Assembly (NCBI RefSeq): GCF_012274265.1
Contig: NZ_JAANYY010000003.1
Location: 186,001 to 250,000, forward strand
DNA length: 64,000 nt
Reading direction: 5' to 3'
DNA from: Sphingopyxis microcysteis
GTDB taxonomy: Bacteria > Pseudomonadota > Alphaproteobacteria > Sphingomonadales > Sphingomonadaceae
Under the pieces are notes generated by a model. The model saw only the letters and a program-made list of their open reading frames with translations, did no database searches and had not been told where the DNA came from. Both the position numbers and the translations under genes were made by a program. Positions 47,983-57,258 of this stretch are shown here, in pieces. Within the stretch, counting starts at the first letter, position 1; the number at the start of each line of letters is the position of its first letter.

Positions 47983-48938
47983 TGCGCAAGCGGCGCCGGT
48001 GCGATGCGCCGCGCCGTGGCGCCGCGCAGGAAATCGGTCATTTCGGGCAGGATCGGCCCCTTGTACGCCAGCGGTTTGGTGAGCGCCATGACGAGGTCGT
48101 TGTGGCTGAGCCCGTCATATTCGCGTAGCGTTGCCGAACCGCCAACCTTGTGCATCGCCGCCGCCAGTCGCTGGCTATTGCGCACGCGTACCACCGTGTC
48201 GGCGGTGCCATGGCCGAGCCACAGCGGCGGCGCGTCGCCGCGCACGAAACGGATCGGCTGCGTCCGTTCGATGGGGCGAATGTCGCCCATCGCCACATCG
48301 GCGCGGCCACCCTTTTCGAAAGGCGCAAAATCATAGGGGCCGGCAAGCGCCGCGACGCCGCGGATCACCGACGTATCGCTGCCCGCCGCGCGCAGCCATT
48401 GCGGGTCGAGCGCCAGCATCACGGCATTATAGGCGCCCGCCGAATGGCCCGCCAGTGCGATGCGATCGGGATCGCCGCCATAATTGCCGATATGCGCGTC
48501 GGTCCACGCCACCGCGGCGGCGCTGTCGTTCAGGAAGTCGGGCCAATGCCCGTCAGGGACGATGCGATAATCGGGGATGACAACGACAAAGCCCCGTTTG
48601 GCAAAGGCGCGACCGGCAAAACCATAGTCGTCGCGCGCGCCGCTGTACCAGCCACCGCCATAGAGGAAAACGAGCACCGGCAGCCTGTCGGTCTTGTTCG
48701 TTCCCGTCGGCACCCAGATGTTGAGCTTGTTGCGCGCGCCCGCGCCATAGGGCTGCCCTGCCACCTGCAAAGTCGCGCCGCCACCGTCGCCCAGCAACCG
48801 GTCGCCGAGGTTGAGCGACTTTGCCCCGCCCGCAACGATCACCCGCGCCGCGCCGCCGAACAACAGCACCAGCAGCACGGCCACCAACAGATATTTGATC
48901 AATCGCCGTCCTTTGGAAATCGGTGCTGCCATCGTCAC
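47979..48938 (-). CDS. membrane-anchored alpha/beta hydrolase (BD-FAE/esterase-like)
   Basis: A 319-residue protein with one N-terminal membrane helix (about residues 14-35) and an alpha/beta hydrolase domain. The oxyanion motif is YGGGWYSG (an HGGGW variant), the nucleophile Ser is in GHSAGAYNA, and the charge relay is late in HGTADTVV and LSHND. It resembles esterases and kynurenine-formamidase-like enzymes; role in this locus unknown, perhaps deacylation. It is first of the three-gene minus-strand set. Confidence 0.85.
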   Translation of the reverse strand: MTMAAPISKGRRLIKYLLVAVLLVLLFGGAARVIVAGGAKSLNLGDRLLGDGGGATLQVAGQPYGAGARNKLNIWVPTGTNKTDRLPVLVFLYGGGWYSGARDDYGFAGRAFAKRGFVVVIPDYRIVPDGHWPDFLNDSAAAVAWTDAHIGNYGGDPDRIALAGHSAGAYNAVMLALDPQWLRAAGSDTSVIRGVAALAGPYDFAPFEKGGRADVAMGDIRPIERTQPIRFVRGDAPPLWLGHGTADTVVRVRNSQRLAAAMHKVGGSATLREYDGLSHNDLVMALTKPLAYKGPILPEMTDFLRGATARRIAPAPLAQ

Positions 48939-49060
48939 GCCCTATCGCGCGGCGAAGCGGGGAACAAGCGGCGGACGAACCGCGCATCTGTGATCAGGGA
49001 GGCGCCGGGATGACGAAATTCAGTGGCCACCTTTTTCGTCCTCATGCGTAGGAAAATCCG

Positions 49061-49891
49061 ATGACCAGCCCCTTCACTCGCCCCGCCCTGATCTGCAACA
49101 CGCAAAGCGGCAGTCATGACGATGCCGTGCGCGAGCAGATTGCCCAGCTATGCCAAACGCATGGCACGCCGCTCGTGGCGACCTTCGCCCTGCCCGAAGG
49201 CGAGATTCCGGACGCCGCCGAGTTGCAGCTGCAGCGCATCGACCTGCTCATCGTGTGGACCGGCGACGGCACGATCAACGCCGCGGCAACCCGGGCCGCG
49301 GGTTGGGGCGGCGCGATCCTGCCGCTCCCCGGCGGTACGCTCAACCTGTTGTCGAAGGCGCTGCACGGCGACCGGCCAGCGACCGAGATCGTCGCCGACG
49401 CCCTTGACGGCAAAGTGCGGCGCTGCCCGATCCCGACCATCGAATCCGACGGCGGCACCGCGTTCATCACCATCGTCGCCGGACCCGCGACACGCTGGGC
49501 CGAAGTGCGGGAGACGATGCGGCAGGACGGGTTGATCGAGGCGAGCCGCGCGGCGCCCGACGCGCTCGACGAGATGATGAACGCCCCGGGCGTGCGTGTC
49601 GGCGAGGACGGCAAGGCCTATCCCGCGGTGATCCTGACCCCGACGCCGATGGGAATTCACGCCGACGGGATCCTGACCGAGGGCACAGCCGACGTGCTAC
49701 GCCATGGGCTCGCCTGGCTCAGCGGCGATTTCCGTGATGGACCAAGCGAACCGATCGTCACCGACGCGACGATCCTATTGGAAAGCGAACAACCGATCAG
49801 CCTGGAATATGACGGCGAGCTCGACGAAGTCGCATCGCCAGCGACGTTCCGCCTTGGCACCAGCGCGGTCGATTTCATCGCCACGGCATGA
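49061..49891 (+). CDS. diacylglycerol kinase catalytic-domain protein
   Basis: A 276-residue protein of the DAGK_cat (LCB5/YegS) superfamily, with the nucleotide motif WTGDGTINAAA and the following ILPLPGGTLNLLSKA. These kinases phosphorylate diacylglycerol, sphingosine-type bases or related lipids; sphingolipid kinase activity would be plausible in a sphingomonad, but this is inference. The next gene's ATG overlaps its stop (ATGA). Confidence 0.88.
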   Translation: MTSPFTRPALICNTQSGSHDDAVREQIAQLCQTHGTPLVATFALPEGEIPDAAELQLQRIDLLIVWTGDGTINAAATRAAGWGGAILPLPGGTLNLLSKALHGDRPATEIVADALDGKVRRCPIPTIESDGGTAFITIVAGPATRWAEVRETMRQDGLIEASRAAPDALDEMMNAPGVRVGEDGKAYPAVILTPTPMGIHADGILTEGTADVLRHGLAWLSGDFRDGPSEPIVTDATILLESEQPISLEYDGELDEVASPATFRLGTSAVDFIATA

Positions 49892-50736
49892 CGCGACTGT
49901 TCCATATCAGCGACCTGCATTTCGGGCTGGAGGATCGCGCCGCGCTCGACTGGTTCCGCGAATGCGTGCGCCGCGAACAGCCCGATGCGGTGCTGATTAC
50001 CGGCGACCTCACGATGCGCGCCCGGAGCCATGAATTTGCCGCCGCATGCGACTGGATCGAGGCGCTTGATGTGCCGGTGACGGTTGAGGTCGGCAACCAT
50101 GACCTGCCCTATTTCAACCCGTTCGCGCGTTTTTTCTGGCCCTATCGCCGGATCCGGCGGATCGAGCGGCTCGTCGAGCGCGAGCTGAACCTCGCCGGGG
50201 TCGCCGTCGTGCCGCTCAAAACCACCGCGCGCGCGCAGTGGCGGCTCGACTGGTCGAAAGGCTGGGTGACGCGCGATGCGCTCGCCAAGACGCTGGCTGC
50301 GGTCGATGCGCTGCCCGTCGGCACCACCGCGCTGGTCACCGCGCACCATCCGCTGGTCGAAGCCGGGACGAAAGGCCGCGCGCTGACCCGCGGCGGCGCG
50401 CGCGCGCTCGAAGCGCTGGCCGCGCGGGGCGTCGCGGCGGTGCTGACCGGCCATGTCCATGACGCATTCGATCTGGTTACCCCGACCGCCGCGGGACCGA
50501 TCCGCATGATCGGCGCCGGAACGCTGTCGCAGCGTATCCGGTCGACCCCGCCCAGCTTCAACGAGCTCCGCATCCGGGATGGCGAAGTCGCGGTTCGGGT
50601 CCGCAACAGCGCCGCGGTGCCGACCCCCGACATGCTCATCGACGCCGTCCCGCCCAACGCCCTCCCTCCGCGCGAACCCGGCGAGCCGGTGGCGCCGATC
50701 CACGCCGTACCCCCGGTCGACCCGCCGGTGCATTGA
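49888..50736 (+). CDS. calcineurin-like metallophosphoesterase
   Basis: A 282-residue metallophosphoesterase with the complete di-metal set: LFHISDLHFG, LITGDLT, VEVGNHD, TAHHPLV and LTGHVHDAF. This branch includes cyclic-nucleotide and phospholipid phosphodiesterases. The C-terminal tail is Pro-rich (PPNALPPREPGEPVAPIHAV). Overlap with the lipid-kinase-like gene suggests a linked role in lipid phosphate turnover. It is cytoplasmic; no signal peptide is seen. Confidence 0.9.
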   Translation: MTRLFHISDLHFGLEDRAALDWFRECVRREQPDAVLITGDLTMRARSHEFAAACDWIEALDVPVTVEVGNHDLPYFNPFARFFWPYRRIRRIERLVERELNLAGVAVVPLKTTARAQWRLDWSKGWVTRDALAKTLAAVDALPVGTTALVTAHHPLVEAGTKGRALTRGGARALEALAARGVAAVLTGHVHDAFDLVTPTAAGPIRMIGAGTLSQRIRSTPPSFNELRIRDGEVAVRVRNSAAVPTPDMLIDAVPPNALPPREPGEPVAPIHAVPPVDPPVH

Positions 50737-50788
50737 CGCCGCGCCGCATCGCGTTAGGTTGCAAGAAAAAACGGGATGAGGAAAAGCG

Positions 50789-51877
50789 ATGCTGACCAAG
50801 GGCGACGATTTCCCGCTGCACCAGAGCGCCGAGCCGATCGCGTTCGCGGGTACCGACCGCAATTTTTACGACCGCTATTTCTTCAACGGCTATGCGCCGG
50901 ACGGATCGATATTCTTCGCCGCCGCGATGGGATTTTATCCGCAGCTGGGCATCGTCGATGCGGCGTTCTGTGTGCTGATCGACGGGGTGCAGCATAATCT
51001 GCGGGCCAGCCGTCGCTCGGGTGGCGAGCGGCTTGACCTGGCGGTCGGGCCGATCGCGATCACCATCGACGAACCGCTGGAGCGGCTGACGCTGACCGTG
51101 GCCGCGAACGACGGCCCGCTCGCCGGCGAGCTGCATTTTACCGCGCGCCATTTCCCGATTCTGGAACCGCGCTTCACCCGCCGCAACGGCACCCGCCTGT
51201 TCATGGACTATACGCGCATGACCCAGAACGGCCATTGGTCGGGGTGGCTGGCGGTCGATGGACAGCGGATCGAGGTCGGCGCGGATTGGGCCGGAACCCG
51301 CGACCGCAGCTGGGGCATCCGCCCGGTCGGCGCCGCCGAACCGCAACCGCCGCCGCAGGGCAATTTCCACCAATTCTTCTGGCTGTGGACACCGTGCAAT
51401 TTCGCCGACCGCTCGCTCTTCTTTCACAGCAATGACGATGGCGAAGGTGCGCCATGGAACCGCCGCGCGGTGCTGGTGGGCGGAACCGGCGGTGAGCGCC
51501 ATTTCGCCGATCCGGCCTTCGCCGCCGAATGGCAGCAGGGTACGCGGCGACTGAACAAATTGACCGCCGACTTCGACCGCAGCACCCGCCTGACCCTGAC
51601 CCCCGACGGCCCTTTGTTCGCGATGAGCGGGCTGGGTTACACCCACCCTATTTGGGGTCATGGCTTCGATCATGGCGACCTCGAAGTGGCGCACGACAGC
51701 CTGTCCGCAGCCGAGCGGGCGTGGGGCAATCCGCTGGCGATGCATGTACAGGCGCTGGTTCGCGCCGAACTCGTCGATGGCGACGCGGTGCATCAAGGCG
51801 TCGGCGTGCTCGAACAATTGTTCGTCGGCCCGCACGCGCCCACCGGCCTGAACGGGTTGATGGACCCCGCTGCATGA
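50789..51877 (+). CDS. uncharacterised protein, possibly lipocalin-like
   Basis: A 362-residue soluble protein that I cannot assign with certainty. It has a conserved opening with TDRNFYDRYFFNGYAPDGSI, many beta-rich segments (WSGWLAVDGQRIEVGADWAG, RDRSWGIRPVG), and a Trp-rich centre (FFWLWTPCNF). Such a layout fits the AttH/CrtC-like double-lipocalin folds seen beside sterol or lipid catabolic genes. GATGAGGA precedes the start. The APH-type kinase gene overlaps its stop by four bases, so the two probably function together. Confidence 0.7.
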   Translation: MLTKGDDFPLHQSAEPIAFAGTDRNFYDRYFFNGYAPDGSIFFAAAMGFYPQLGIVDAAFCVLIDGVQHNLRASRRSGGERLDLAVGPIAITIDEPLERLTLTVAANDGPLAGELHFTARHFPILEPRFTRRNGTRLFMDYTRMTQNGHWSGWLAVDGQRIEVGADWAGTRDRSWGIRPVGAAEPQPPPQGNFHQFFWLWTPCNFADRSLFFHSNDDGEGAPWNRRAVLVGGTGGERHFADPAFAAEWQQGTRRLNKLTADFDRSTRLTLTPDGPLFAMSGLGYTHPIWGHGFDHGDLEVAHDSLSAAERAWGNPLAMHVQALVRAELVDGDAVHQGVGVLEQLFVGPHAPTGLNGLMDPAA

Positions 51878-52914
51878 GCTTTCCGACCTCGCCCGAGGCG
51901 ATGACTGCCGAATGGCTCGGGGCCGTCCTGGGGTGGCCGGGTAAACTCAAGGCATTTACCGCGACCAAGGTCGGCACCGGGCAGATGTGCGACAGCTATC
52001 GCCTGACGCTCGACTGGCAGGGCGACACCGACGCGCCCGCAACCGTCATCGCGAAATGCCCGAGCCACGACGCGGCGAGCCGTAACATCGCCAAGCTCAC
52101 CGGCACCTATGTCAAGGAAGTCAGCTGGTACCGCGAGCTTGCCGCGGCAAGCGGCGTCCCCGCGCCGCATTGCCACTATCACGCCATTGCCGATGAAGAG
52201 GTCGATTTCATCCTCATCCTGTCCGACCTTGCCCCGGCGCGGCAGGGCGACCAGCTGGCTGGGCTGGGGCTTGCCGGGCTCGTACCGTGCATCGAAGCGG
52301 CCGCTAGCCTCCATGCGCACCTCTGGAACGATCCGCACCTCGCGCAGCTGCCCTGGCTCGCGCGCGACAATGGCGAACTGGTCCGCGCGCTGTTCCCTGA
52401 GCTCTATCTGGGATTTCGCGAGCGCTATGCCGCGCGCCTAGCCTCCGAAATCCTCGACATCGGCGCGGGGATCGTCGCCAAGCTCGACGCTTATCTGGCG
52501 CGCGAACCCGCGGCGCGGACGCTGGTCCATGGCGACCTGCGCATCGACAATATCCTGTTCGCGCCCGACGGAGATGCGTGCTGGCTGGTCGACTGGCAGA
52601 CGCTGGGGCGCGGCAGCAGCGCCGCCGACCTTGCCTATCTGGTCGGCACCAGCATCGCCGACCCGTTCGAGCGCGCCGCCGCCGATCGCCCGGCGTTCGA
52701 CCACTGGATCGCGGCGCTGCGCCGACACGGGGTCGATCCCGACCCGGCGCCCCTGTGGGACGATTACCGCGTCGGCGCCTTGAGCGGCTATTTCATGGCC
52801 GTATTCGCGTCGATGAACGTCGAGCGCACCGAGCGCGGCGACGAAATGTTCGCGGTGATGGCCGAACGCCCGGCGCGGCAGGCATTGGCGCTGGAGAGCC
52901 TGGAGCTGCTGTAG
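51874..52914 (+). CDS. APH/phosphotransferase family kinase
   Basis: A 346-residue aminoglycoside-phosphotransferase-like kinase (EcKinase/DUF1679-like branch). The catalytic loop LVHGDLRIDNILF (HxDxxxxN) and the metal site LVDWQTLGRG are intact; the N-lobe Lys is likely in TVIAKCPSHDAASRN. It would phosphorylate a small hydroxylated molecule. Starts by ATGA overlap with the uncharacterised upstream gene. Similar kinases cluster with sterol or acyl-CoA genes, but no such genes lie here. Confidence 0.88.
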   Translation: MSFPTSPEAMTAEWLGAVLGWPGKLKAFTATKVGTGQMCDSYRLTLDWQGDTDAPATVIAKCPSHDAASRNIAKLTGTYVKEVSWYRELAAASGVPAPHCHYHAIADEEVDFILILSDLAPARQGDQLAGLGLAGLVPCIEAAASLHAHLWNDPHLAQLPWLARDNGELVRALFPELYLGFRERYAARLASEILDIGAGIVAKLDAYLAREPAARTLVHGDLRIDNILFAPDGDACWLVDWQTLGRGSSAADLAYLVGTSIADPFERAAADRPAFDHWIAALRRHGVDPDPAPLWDDYRVGALSGYFMAVFASMNVERTERGDEMFAVMAERPARQALALESLELL

Positions 52915-52923
52915 TCGGCGACT

Positions 52924-53481
52924 TCAGGAAATCAGCGCGATGCCGATAAAGGCCGCCAATCCGGCTGCGGAGGCCAGAATTGCGGGGCGCTTCATGGCGC
53001 GGACGCGCCACGCCATCAGCAGTCCCGAGACAACGAGGAACAGCAACCCCAGCGCCAGCACCACCGCATAGATTTTGAACGCGATGCCGCCCTTCGCCTT
53101 GTGCATCTGGACCAGCCAGCGGTGCCAGCCGGTATCCTTGACGGTCAGCTTGGCAGTCAGGGCTTCGGCGGTCGGATCGAGCAGGACGTCGCGGCGCGTG
53201 CCCGTCCACTCCAGCTGAAAGGCATCGCCCATCGACTTCACCGATGCAGCGCCGGACGGCAGATCGATCTGGCGGCGCCTCAATTCGGCGGCGGCCACGG
53301 CCTGCAACGCATCCTTGTCTTTGGTCAGGGGGGCGGCGAGCGCCACCTCATATTCGGCCGACGCGTAGTCGCCCTTGATCCCCCAGGTGTACAGCGCACC
53401 TGTCGCCAGAAAGAGCAGAATGGCGGGAAACAGAAATGCCGCGGTCAGCATATGCCACCGGATCAGCGTTGCATGGGTCAT
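52924..53481 (-). CDS. PepSY-domain membrane protein
   Basis: A 185-residue protein with an N-terminal transmembrane helix (about residues 12-33), a periplasmic PepSY-like domain (LQAVAAAELRRRQIDLPSGA to about 110), and two C-terminal helices separated by a short loop (RVRAMKR). The HRWLVQMHKAKGG segment before the second helix is typical of PepSY-associated TM proteins, often linked to iron or heme uptake. Nothing else here indicates an iron-uptake role. It converges with the kinase gene with a 9-base gap. Confidence 0.82.
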   Translation of the reverse strand: MTHATLIRWHMLTAAFLFPAILLFLATGALYTWGIKGDYASAEYEVALAAPLTKDKDALQAVAAAELRRRQIDLPSGAASVKSMGDAFQLEWTGTRRDVLLDPTAEALTAKLTVKDTGWHRWLVQMHKAKGGIAFKIYAVVLALGLLFLVVSGLLMAWRVRAMKRPAILASAAGLAAFIGIALIS

Positions 53482-53563
53482 GAGGGGCTTTCGATAGGAG
53501 GAGGCTGCACATCGCCATGTCCGTCGCGCGATGTCAACGCCGAGACCCGGCGCCCCGACGAAA

Positions 53564-53591
53564 AAGGGCGGCCCGTTGCCGGACCGCCCTT
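53564..53591 (-). terminator. intrinsic terminator after the autotransporter gene
   Basis: On the minus strand the hairpin AAGGGCGG - TCCGGCAACGGG - CCGCCCTT is followed by TTTC, 21 bases downstream of the stop codon. The same sequence is used after rpsI at 57259-57286. Confidence 0.8.
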
Positions 53592-53612
53592 CCCCCTTTG
53601 GTCAGGGTTCGA

Positions 53613-56600
53613 TCAGAAGTGGAAGGTCACCGAACCGCGATAGCTCTGGTTCGACACGTCCTTGCGTCCGATCGTCGTGTCGGCGCCGATCGACAGGTCG
53701 ACATTGCCCGTCTTGAACGTGACCCCGCCGCCGACTTCGAACCAGTCCTTGTCGGTCCCGGCAAGGCCGAAGATCGCATTGGGTCCGGGGCCACCGACGA
53801 AGGTCGCACCGAACGATGCCGGGGCGTCTTCGAATTCATGGACATAGTCGGCGCTGAGGTGCGGCTGGAAGCTGCTGCGGCGCTTGCCCGACAGCGCGAG
53901 GCCGAGGCGTGCCTGCAGGCTGTTGAAGCTCGACCGGTCGAGCTGCAGCGCGGGCCCGCCGCCATTTTCCTTGATGTCCGAAAAGCCGATATGGCTCGCC
54001 CGCAGTGCAGCCCGCGGCCCGAATTCGACCGAACCGAGGTCAAAATTCTTGGCCAGGCTGACTTCGCCGGTGAAGACCAGCGCGCTGTCTTCGCCAGTCA
54101 GCGTATAGGGCGTGCCAACCAGATCGGCGACCCGCGTCGTACGCGAATCAAACGCACCGGCGCTAACCTGCGTCGCGAGTTCGAGCCCGCCGCCCAGCAT
54201 CGCCTTGCCGTAAAGCGTCCCCTGGTACAGGCTACCGCTGGCCTTCTGGCCCGCAATCGGGGTGGTGCCGTCGACGTCGGTGTAGTTGAGTGCGAAGCCG
54301 ATCACGCTGCCCTCGTCGAGCGCCTTTTCGATGCCGCCCGCCAGGTAGAAGCCGTCGAACTGGTCGCGGCCGCCACCCGGCAGCGCGCTCGCCATCGGGC
54401 GGCTGTCGCCGTCGAGATAGCCACCCGCCAGGAAGGCGCTGGTATCTTCGGGCAGGCGGCCCTGCTGCACTGTCACTGCATCGCTGTCCGACCGCACCGC
54501 CATCGTATCGGCGCCGACCGCGGTCATGTTGAGCTGCGCGAGTTGCACCGGACGGCCGATCATCGACAGGGTACCGCCCATGTCGCCGTCGTCGAGCTGG
54601 AGCAGGCGATCGCGAGTGAAACGTGACATATTGTCGACCGCCACCGTCGCGAGCGAACCGCGCAGCGTTTCGGTGCGCGGCGCCCAGCTTTCAAGCGTCG
54701 CGCGGATCGTCGCGGCGTTCTGGAGGTCGAGCGGACCATAGACGCTGGCAAGCCCGGCTGTGCCGCGCGACTGGTCGAGCAGCTGCGCATAGGCGCCCTG
54801 CACCGCGGTGGCGGCGACGACGTCGCGGTAGAGACCGGCCTGGATTTCGACCGACACGCTGTTCGGACCATAGGTCAGACGCGGGGTCAGGATCGCCGAC
54901 AGCGCGTTCGCCGAGCTGAAGGTGCCCGTCACCCCGCCCGCGGCGGTCAGGAAGGTATAGCGATTGCCTGCCGTGACCTGCGTCCCCGCGACGGGCGAGA
55001 AGCTCACTGCGCCGCCCAGCGTCGCCGATCCGGTCGATGTGCCGTTCGCGACGACCGCGAGCACGTCCGACGTGCCGTTGGGGCCGAAGTTGATGAACAG
55101 GTTGCTGCCCGAGGACAGCACCAGATTACCGCCCACGGTCAACGTGCCGATCGTGGTCGGGGTGCCCGGGGCGATCTGGCCGAGGACGCTGGTCAGGAAG
55201 GGCGCGTTGATCCGGCCCGACCCCATCAGGCCGCCACCGAACAGGCTATAGTCACCGACCGAGCTCAACGTGCCGTTGACTGTCACCATCCCCGCGAGCT
55301 GGTTGACGTTGATCAGCGACGACAGCGATGCGCCCGAGTCGATCTGCAACGCCGCGCCCGCGGTGCCGATGGTCAGCCGGTCGATCGTGATATTCGCGCC
55401 CGACAGCGTCGTGAGCCCGGTCGCGCTGAGCGTCACGTCGAAATAGCGCGGCGGCGTCCCCGTGGTGCGGACCGGTTCGACATTGTTCGGAACGAAGTTG
55501 GTGGCGCCGGGCAGACCATTGGCGAGCGTCGCAGCGGGCAACGGGGTTGCCGCTGCCTGTGCCTCCGGCTGCGCACCGGGCATCAACGCGTCGCGCGAGG
55601 CGGTCGCGCCGCCCGTAATGTCGGCGATCGAGGCCGAACCGGCGTTGTCGCCCGAGGTACCGATCGGCCGGTTTTCGACGACCTCAATCCCGGTGCGGGT
55701 GTCGAGGCAATCGCTGACCCCGCCGCTCTGGAAACAGATTTGGCCGAAATCGCCGCTGGTGCCGGTCTTCTGTTCGCCGGTCAGCGCCGGGATGCCGTTG
55801 ACGAGCTGCCCGCCCGATTCGATCATGTACGACGGGTCGATCGTCGACACCCAATGATTGGGGTCGGTCCACGACCCGTTGCCCGCCTTCGCCGACACAT
55901 AATGATAGGGATTGTTCGCTGCGATCCAGTCCCAATAGAGATAGAGCGGCTGGTAGAAGGACACCGTGCCATAACCATTGGCCGGCTGTCCGGTGAAGAA
56001 GCGGGTATAGCCGCCCGACAGAACCCCGATGACGACCTGGCGTGCAAAGGCGTTCTGCAGGATCAGCGGGCCACCCGAATCGCCCTGCGACGTGATACCT
56101 TCCAGCGAGGCACCGTTCGGGTTGGTGCGCGCGTTGTCGCGGAACGCGTTGAAATCGAAGGGGCTCGCGCCGGTCATCCCGCGCCGCGGATCGTCGAAGT
56201 CGAGGAAATAGAGATTCTGGGTCAGACCGTTGGGCGCGCCGCCGAACAGAAAACCTTCGAACGTCTGCAAGTCGGTCAGCGCGCCGAGGATATTTTCGGC
56301 CGCACGGCGGCGGAAATCGCTGCCCGAGGCGCCGCTGGTGCCGGTGCCATTGTTGCCATAACCGACGATACCCACGTCATAGCCGGTCCCCGAAGCACCG
56401 ATGGTGCCGGTGTTGGTGAGCGGCGAGAACAGCAGCGCCCATGTCGGAACATTTGCCGCCGGGGTATCGAGCGAAGCGACCGCGACGTCACCGTAAAGGA
56501 AGCTGCGCGCCGCGGGTTCGAGCGACAGCGGGTTATAGGCCAGCCAGTTCGAATTGTAGAACGCCTGCGCGGTATTGGTCTGATATTTGCCGGCACCACC

Positions 56601-57116
56601 GGCGCCGCCGAGCAGCCAGCGCACCAGTTCGTCGGTCTGCCCCGCGGCGTTCGCGCGGGTGTTGGTTTCAAAACCGAAGCCGATCGCGGTGCCGCCCGAA
56701 TTCGCGCCATAAGCCGTCGCGGCGCGGGTGTTCACGCAATGCGCCGCCAGCAGCACGGTGCGCGGATTGATCAGCGTGCCGGTGCACAGGCCGACAAAGC
56801 CCCCGCCATTGTCGATGATCATCTGGCCGACGCCGGTGATGTTCACCGGGTCGCGCGCCGTCGTCGGGGTCCCGGGATTGGCGATCAGGATTTCGGGTTC
56901 GGGGGTGATCTGCTGGATCGTCGGCCCGGGGGTTACCGGGACCAGATTGGCCTGCGGTTCGGGTATCGTGACCGTGATATGGCCTTCGCCGCCGGTCGGC
57001 ACGATGCCCGCATCAGCCTCGGCGAGCGCGGGTGCCGCCTGCAGCAGGCCCGCGACGCAGACCGACGTGAGCAACGCTCCGCGGCGCATGCGCCGCGAAT
57101 CAAAACGAAAATTCAT
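53613..57116 (-). CDS. trypsin-like serine protease autotransporter
   Basis: A 1167-residue type V secretion protein. Signal peptide to about residue 32 (ALA-EA). The passenger begins with a Pro-rich segment and a trypsin-like protease domain of about residues 85-410, with the complete triad His126 (LLAAHCVN), Asp210 (YGDVAVASLD) and Ser347 (GDSGGP). A repetitive beta-helix-like stretch follows (about 520-800), then a C-terminal autotransporter barrel of about 270 residues that ends with SVTFHF. GGAGGAGG lies more than 20 bases before ATG 57116, farther than usual. Substrate unknown. Confidence 0.93.
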   Translation of the reverse strand: MNFRFDSRRMRRGALLTSVCVAGLLQAAPALAEADAGIVPTGGEGHITVTIPEPQANLVPVTPGPTIQQITPEPEILIANPGTPTTARDPVNITGVGQMIIDNGGGFVGLCTGTLINPRTVLLAAHCVNTRAATAYGANSGGTAIGFGFETNTRANAAGQTDELVRWLLGGAGGAGKYQTNTAQAFYNSNWLAYNPLSLEPAARSFLYGDVAVASLDTPAANVPTWALLFSPLTNTGTIGASGTGYDVGIVGYGNNGTGTSGASGSDFRRRAAENILGALTDLQTFEGFLFGGAPNGLTQNLYFLDFDDPRRGMTGASPFDFNAFRDNARTNPNGASLEGITSQGDSGGPLILQNAFARQVVIGVLSGGYTRFFTGQPANGYGTVSFYQPLYLYWDWIAANNPYHYVSAKAGNGSWTDPNHWVSTIDPSYMIESGGQLVNGIPALTGEQKTGTSGDFGQICFQSGGVSDCLDTRTGIEVVENRPIGTSGDNAGSASIADITGGATASRDALMPGAQPEAQAAATPLPAATLANGLPGATNFVPNNVEPVRTTGTPPRYFDVTLSATGLTTLSGANITIDRLTIGTAGAALQIDSGASLSSLINVNQLAGMVTVNGTLSSVGDYSLFGGGLMGSGRINAPFLTSVLGQIAPGTPTTIGTLTVGGNLVLSSGSNLFINFGPNGTSDVLAVVANGTSTGSATLGGAVSFSPVAGTQVTAGNRYTFLTAAGGVTGTFSSANALSAILTPRLTYGPNSVSVEIQAGLYRDVVAATAVQGAYAQLLDQSRGTAGLASVYGPLDLQNAATIRATLESWAPRTETLRGSLATVAVDNMSRFTRDRLLQLDDGDMGGTLSMIGRPVQLAQLNMTAVGADTMAVRSDSDAVTVQQGRLPEDTSAFLAGGYLDGDSRPMASALPGGGRDQFDGFYLAGGIEKALDEGSVIGFALNYTDVDGTTPIAGQKASGSLYQGTLYGKAMLGGGLELATQVSAGAFDSRTTRVADLVGTPYTLTGEDSALVFTGEVSLAKNFDLGSVEFGPRAALRASHIGFSDIKENGGGPALQLDRSSFNSLQARLGLALSGKRRSSFQPHLSADYVHEFEDAPASFGATFVGGPGPNAIFGLAGTDKDWFEVGGGVTFKTGNVDLSIGADTTIGRKDVSNQSYRGSVTFHF

Positions 57117-57258
57117 AAATTACCCCCAAAGTATAAGTGTACACCTCCTCCGGGTCAGAGAGTCGGCGCATAGGGGTAGCTTAGCTGCGCGCGGCCAATA
57201 GACAATGGCCTATTTACCGTCGCTTAACTCTGTTCATCGCGTCGGCGCCGGAACGAGA

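Noticed and set aside
57117-57160. Short leader peptide frame after GGAGGAGG upstream of the autotransporter
   Set aside because: Its GTG would start directly at the ribosome site without spacing and encodes only about 14 residues; not supported.
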